Origin: Coleophoma eucalyptorum
Lineage: Eukaryota > Ascomycota > Leotiomycetes > Helotiales > Dermateaceae
DNA length: 64,000 nt
Reading direction: 5' to 3'
Assembly (NCBI GenBank): GCA_026120035.1
Contig: JALRME010000024.1
Coordinates: forward strand, 310,001 to 374,000
Part shown: positions 59,971-64,000 of the stretch, piece by piece
Layout: each line of letters begins with the position of its first letter
Numbering within the stretch: position 1 is the stretch's first letter
Translations under genes and position numbers: made by a program
The notes under the pieces: generated by a model
Databases searched by the model: none
What the model saw: only the letters and a program-made list of their open reading frames with translations
What the model was told of the DNA's origin: nothing

Positions 59971-60753
59971 GCTTGAAGCCTGGTCGCCGTGATGCGATAC
60001 TATTTATTTGAGTATGAACATACGAATAAGTGCGAAGGTTTTGTCTCGGTAAGCCACCGGTAAAACAGAAAATCGGGCAAAACTGTTCTCAAGAGATTAG
60101 GCTTCAGATAACAAGTTAAAGCCGGGCTTAATTATTGGAGGAAAGCCTTACCAAGTCGTTTTTGATTCAGATTCAAATTCAATATCGACACTGATTAGTC
60201 AAGCCACATTCCCTTCCCAAACTACTGCTTCTGTGGGAGTCCTAGATACCTGGGATAAGCTTGACGAAGGAAGGATTTATTCTGGCTGTCTACCTTAGTG
60301 CAAACTCTTGAACCAGAAATTGAATTTACAGTTTATCTCGAACCACCAGTCAAATCAATACTGAGGGCTGAGGTTGTAAGGTTTTGATGGAACACATGAG
60401 TAGCCGTTTGAGGCATTCAGGTGGGTTATATCGTTGTGCTATCTGACTCCGCCAATTTCAGAAAGGGAGCAGCTTTACATCATCATGCATTCAGTTTCCT
60501 GTTGGCTAATTACTGTAGGCACCCTCGAGCCTCAGAGCCTACCTGCAGTGAGGCCAACTGCATGAGTGGCCGCATTGCATTGCATGGCGCTAAACTGTGC
60601 TTCATGGTTCCTATCAACGCTGTAAAATATAGAGTTTTACTTTGAGGCCTCCCTCCTGCAATTGAGTTGCATGGCGCATTATTATATCGGCGTGGGCTTC
60701 TGTGGGGGATGAGGCTCCACACTATAGGCCATCAATCACACCGACCCGAGGAT
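59971..60753. other. intergenic region
   Basis: The promoter side of the zinc-finger gene and the left flank of the decayed deaminase gene. No intact gene is seen. Frames at 60421-60722 are short and overlap. Confidence 0.5.
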
Positions 60754-62664
60754 GCCTTACCGCAGGCAGGGAGAAAGAACTTTGTAAGTCATATCTAAGT
60801 CTATGAATTGTCTCTTTTCTACTTAATATTACATTTAATTCTTCAGAGTGCGATAACCAGCAAATCTTCTTCACACAGCTTATACCTAAATCTCCATATC
60901 CTGTTCACATCGCTAAATGTGGTAAGCCCTTGCTTTGGAAATATGCCACCATCATCTAGTTAGTAAATGAGAACTTCCGCATTTACGATGGAACGAGGGA
61001 ACTGACTGAGGAATATAGCATACAATGGAACCCGCTCGGAGGCCATCCCTCTAAGTTCTAAATTAGCTAACCGCTTCTACGAGCCCATCGTTCTTCTCAA
61101 GGCCCTTAACACGGCGTTGGAGCAAAACCGAAAATCACAATCGCCAGACCTATCTTCGGACGTGACCCAGTCCCCCGAATATAATTTCCGTTGCTTTGTT
61201 AATAAGCTGGGCCAGCTATGTGACTATGAGATAGGCGGAAACACCGTGACAGCCTGCGTCGTCCTGCAATTACCAGATCGCATTCAGTATCGTTTTGCAT
61301 CGAACCAGCAATCAGAAGATGGCCTGGTTCGTACAAAAAAGTTCCTTAACAATGTTTTCCAAACATTAGGTAGAAAAAATGAAGACGATCTACGTGGTGG
61401 TGCTTTAACTATCTTGAGAGCAACTTTGTCTTTCACTAGGCCTAGAGTCCAGACTTACGTCAAGTTACTAAGTACGTGGACCATTAAGTGTGTTAATTCA
61501 TGTAAAGGAGATGACACAAAAGAATGTAAGGCTGGAAACCATGTCTTCATATATCTAGCGCATATTGACTTCTGCCCTAGCTCGTGCTATACTCCGAGAA
61601 CTGTTGCAACTGCAAAATCTCTTGCATTTCTCGGACACAAAATTAGATGACAATACCTGCGAGTATCTACTCCAGGCTCTTCCTCTCCTCGCTAATTTTG
61701 ATTAGTTTCTGAGAACTGCAAGAATCTGATTCAGAATCTTGATCTCCTGTACCAATCTCAGATCGAGGAATTCATTCGTAATCGAGCCAAAGAGGGTAGA
61801 ATGGACGAGTCCAAGCACTGGTGTGAATTCCGCCACTGTGCAGGACGCCTACTCTCATACCTGGGAGCCGCCCACGTAATAGTCGCCACTCGCCGGCGAT
61901 GGCCGGGACTTTTTGAGGACTTCGAGATCTGCTTTGTGCCTTCTAGTGCCGCCGTCAAATGCCCATTACGCAAAGCCAACAAGGTCGAAGAAATCACTAC
62001 ACAGGGGATTATTGGCCGCATGACTTCGGACCCCGAAGAATTAAATACTTACACTGCTCACGCCCAAGAACTAGAGAAGTTTAGTTTGCAAGACAAGATA
62101 CGGCGCTTAGTCAATCCCAGAACATTTCGTCCTTTTGTCCATGCTGAAATTCTGCTCTTGGACTCCCTCGAGAGGGATGGTGGCACTGCCTCCTCTCGGT
62201 TCTTCAACAGCTATAGTTATATCGGCTGCAGCAAACCTACATGTCGCCTATGCTGTTACTTCTTCTCATTCCATGCAAGTAGTGTGGAAGTTCGGTCGGG
62301 ACATCGAAATCTATACCTCAACTGGAGATTGCCAGACGTCTACCCTGATCATCCTCGGGGGGCTAAGAAGCGGAGAGAGGATATCTTGAACAGAATCTTA
62401 TCTCAGACCAGGAAAGACACCTTCAAGACTATGACTGAAAAAGTGCCTGAGATAAAGATACATGATTCCAATACGGAACCAACTTGTCTGAATGATATCT
62501 CTGATGCTCTGCGGCATTTGAAGATAGCAGGCCCCGAATCTGATTTGGATAACCCATGGGATGATACAATACCCCAATTTGGCCTACGTACATTGTCTCG
62601 AACGAAATGCTTGTTAGTGGAGAGTGATGAAGAAGATGACGAGGATGGTGGCGTACGACTTTGA
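60754..62664 (+). pseudogene. decayed deaminase-fold protein (OTT_1508-like)
   Basis: Coding-like blocks run in order but in shifting frames. The first, near 60847-61055, contains FFTQLIPKSPYPVHIAKC and FRIYDGTRELTEEYSIQW. The second, 61066-61471, contains ANRFYEPIVLLKALNTALEQ and LCDYEIGGNTVTAC. The third, 61559-61702, contains ARAILRELLQLQNLLHFSD. The last, 61702-62664, carries HAEILLLDSLERDG and GCSKPTCRLC. The His-Ala-Glu (62140-62148) and Cys-Ser-Lys-Pro-Thr-Cys pair (62227-62244) match the zinc site of the deaminase superfamily group common in fungi. Lesions: TAG at 60957-60959, a 7-bp near-duplication at 61050-61063, a phase mismatch at 61472-61558, and a one-base slip near 61702. The last 287 codons alone form an intact ORF from 61801 that could still be expressed. 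Confidence 0.65.
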
Positions 62665-63107
62665 TAGATAATGCAGACCTCAGCCGTGACAACGAAGACG
62701 ATTGAATGATTTGAATGACCTGTGAGGTAAAGATCGATTGCTCATAATCAGTATTTTATCTTCTACTCTGATTCTAATTCCGAATGTGTCCGTTGAGTTC
62801 TCGTCACCCCTAGACCACCATAATAAAGAACATGTAGTGGAATCCAAGAAGATGAAGGCTGAGCAAGTTGCCTCTATGCCCTTGTGTAATAACCCTTCCC
62901 TAATGTTCGTAAGTAGGTAAGCCTTTGGACTGAGTTTCATCTTGATGATTCACAATAAAGCCTCCAGTGTCGTGCATGGGCATAACATAGTATCTTGCTT
63001 TCGCTTAACTCAGAGGCTTTGAAGGACTTTTTCGATTTAGCCGACGACAACAGAGGAACGGAATTGAGGTACGTGTACCTTATGCAACAAAGTAGGAGGA
63101 AACATGG
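62665..63107. other. intergenic region
   Basis: This 440 bp between the decayed deaminase gene and the small membrane-protein gene has no supported gene. Confidence 0.45.
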
Positions 63108-63488
63108 TCACATTGTGATATTAACCCAATCATTCTCCTCCTCCTCCTCCTCCCCATCCCCCTCGATTTTATCCTCTTGTAACTCCCCCTCGTTGTGTCC
63201 CCGCGTCCTTTTCTGCTCCTGCTCCTGCGCCTTGAATGTATCTTCTTCCTCCTTGATCTCCTCCTTCAATATACCAGAACCCCCTTCCATGGCTGTCTCC
63301 CTCTCAGATCCGTTTACACAGTCTTTATCCACCATTCCATCACCAACCCTCTCTCCATCGCTTCCCCCATTTCCAGACCCCTCCGTCCCAATGACAATAA
63401 AGGGCAAAGTCGCAACAATGATAGGAAGGCTGAGAACTCCAATAAAAAACAAGAGAGGCAGTAGCTTCCCCCTTTGTGTGGCGGACAT
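63108..63488 (-). CDS. small N-terminally anchored acidic protein
   Basis: A single frame of 126 residues. A basic start (MSATQRGK) is followed by a hydrophobic segment, LLPLLFFIGVLSLPIIVATL, which is either a signal anchor or one transmembrane helix. The rest is Gly/Ser and then very Glu-rich, ending EEEEEENDW. A plus-strand frame of 216 codons overlaps it fully, but its Ser/Pro runs are the complement of the Glu codons here, so the minus reading is preferred. Family and function are unknown. Stop-codon position and possible further exons are uncertain. Confidence 0.45.
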   Translation of the reverse strand: MSATQRGKLLPLLFFIGVLSLPIIVATLPFIVIGTEGSGNGGSDGERVGDGMVDKDCVNGSERETAMEGGSGILKEEIKEEEDTFKAQEQEQKRTRGHNEGELQEDKIEGDGEEEEEENDWVNITM

Positions 63489-64000
63489 GGGTTCTTCAAT
63501 TGAGCAAGGTGTTGCAAAGGGAGTAAGTTATCTGTCGATTTGTCAGTTCTATCTGTTAGACGGGCTTGTTACTTGTGGCGTGGTTTGGTATGCTGGCATC
63601 AACGCTTACAGAAGTGATGAAAGGAGGAAGAGGAAGCTCTGTTAGATGACAGTTTATGTCTGATGATAAGAATCGGCCGTTTAGTACGGCGTGGAGTTTC
63701 AACTGTCTTTTACTGATGAATGAAAATGGCGCATGTAAGAGACAAACTTTTCATGACTCGATCAGACGTCAATGTGATTGTGGCGCAAGCGTGCAATTGC
63801 TCGTTATGATTGATAAAAAGTTAACAAAAAGCGAGCAGACATCCTTCATGTATGCGGCTAGTTATAAGAACTTGACACTTGACGGCCCGCATGCTGCTTG
63901 TAGAAATCTATACTGGTATTCTACCCATCCAAACGCCACAAAAATATAACTTGTAATAATGAAATGCAGACAGGAATTATTACTCTAAAATAACTATAGC
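63489..64000. other. right-edge region
   Basis: No gene is supported in the last 500 bp. It includes the upstream flank of the small acidic protein gene. Confidence 0.4.

Noticed and set aside
62995..63645. 216-codon plus-strand frame with Ser/Pro runs
   Set aside because: Its Ser runs are the complement of Glu codons in the minus-strand small acidic protein, which has a convincing hydrophobic N-terminus. Kept only as a weak alternative.

Overview
The window looks like nuclear DNA of a filamentous ascomycete (Pezizomycotina). Most genes are split by 42-100 nt introns with GTRNGT donors, CTRAC-like branch points and YAG acceptors. The gene content is also fungal: an alpha-pheromone receptor (STE2), a Pom1-type DYRK kinase, a Pex23/Pex30-type dysferlin peroxin, a Mid2-like wall sensor, a class III GH18 chitinase and a GPI-type secreted protein. 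Several proteins resemble Leotiomycetes orthologs from memory, but that is only an impression. Exon structures below were assembled by eye from splice signals and frame continuity. Many genes begin several codons downstream of, or an exon upstream of, the longest raw open frame.

Layout. 1-7.5 kb: no supportable gene, only simple repeats and pyrimidine tracts. 7.5-16 kb: an RS-repeat protein (-), a DsbA/FrnE-type thioredoxin-fold protein (-, with an 11-nt microexon and one long intron), a GPI-type cysteine-rich secreted protein (+) and a dysferlin-domain peroxin (-). 16.7-27.3 kb: Pom1-like kinase (+), STE2 receptor (+) and an unknown basic disordered protein (+). 27.5-33.4 kb is a compact block: VPS23 (-), indoleamine 2,3-dioxygenase (+) and a DHX35-type DEAH helicase (-). 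35.3-46.8 kb: two single-pass membrane proteins (SKG6-like and Mid2-like, both +) and an ADIP/Msd1-type coiled-coil protein (-). 47.3-52.3 kb: a type-B carboxylesterase (+) and a modular chitinase (+).

52.5 kb to the right end looks more accessory. It holds an AIG2-like protein, an AT-rich stop-dense stretch, a GFA/CENP-V-fold protein, a C2H2 zinc-finger gene with an in-frame TAG, a decayed deaminase-fold gene and a small membrane protein.

The most unusual element lies directly downstream of the chitinase, at 52542-53153. It is an array of seven hairpins. Each has a nearly invariant 20-nt apical segment, while the stems differ in sequence but keep pairing. G-T pairs in the stems are wobble pairs only if the plus strand is transcribed, which points to a plus-strand structured RNA. 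I know of no named element that matches it.

Functionally the left and middle parts are mostly conserved housekeeping and signalling genes: polarity kinase, pheromone receptor, ESCRT-I, peroxisome biogenesis, tryptophan catabolism, RNA helicase and wall-stress sensing. I see no biosynthetic cluster and no intact transposon.
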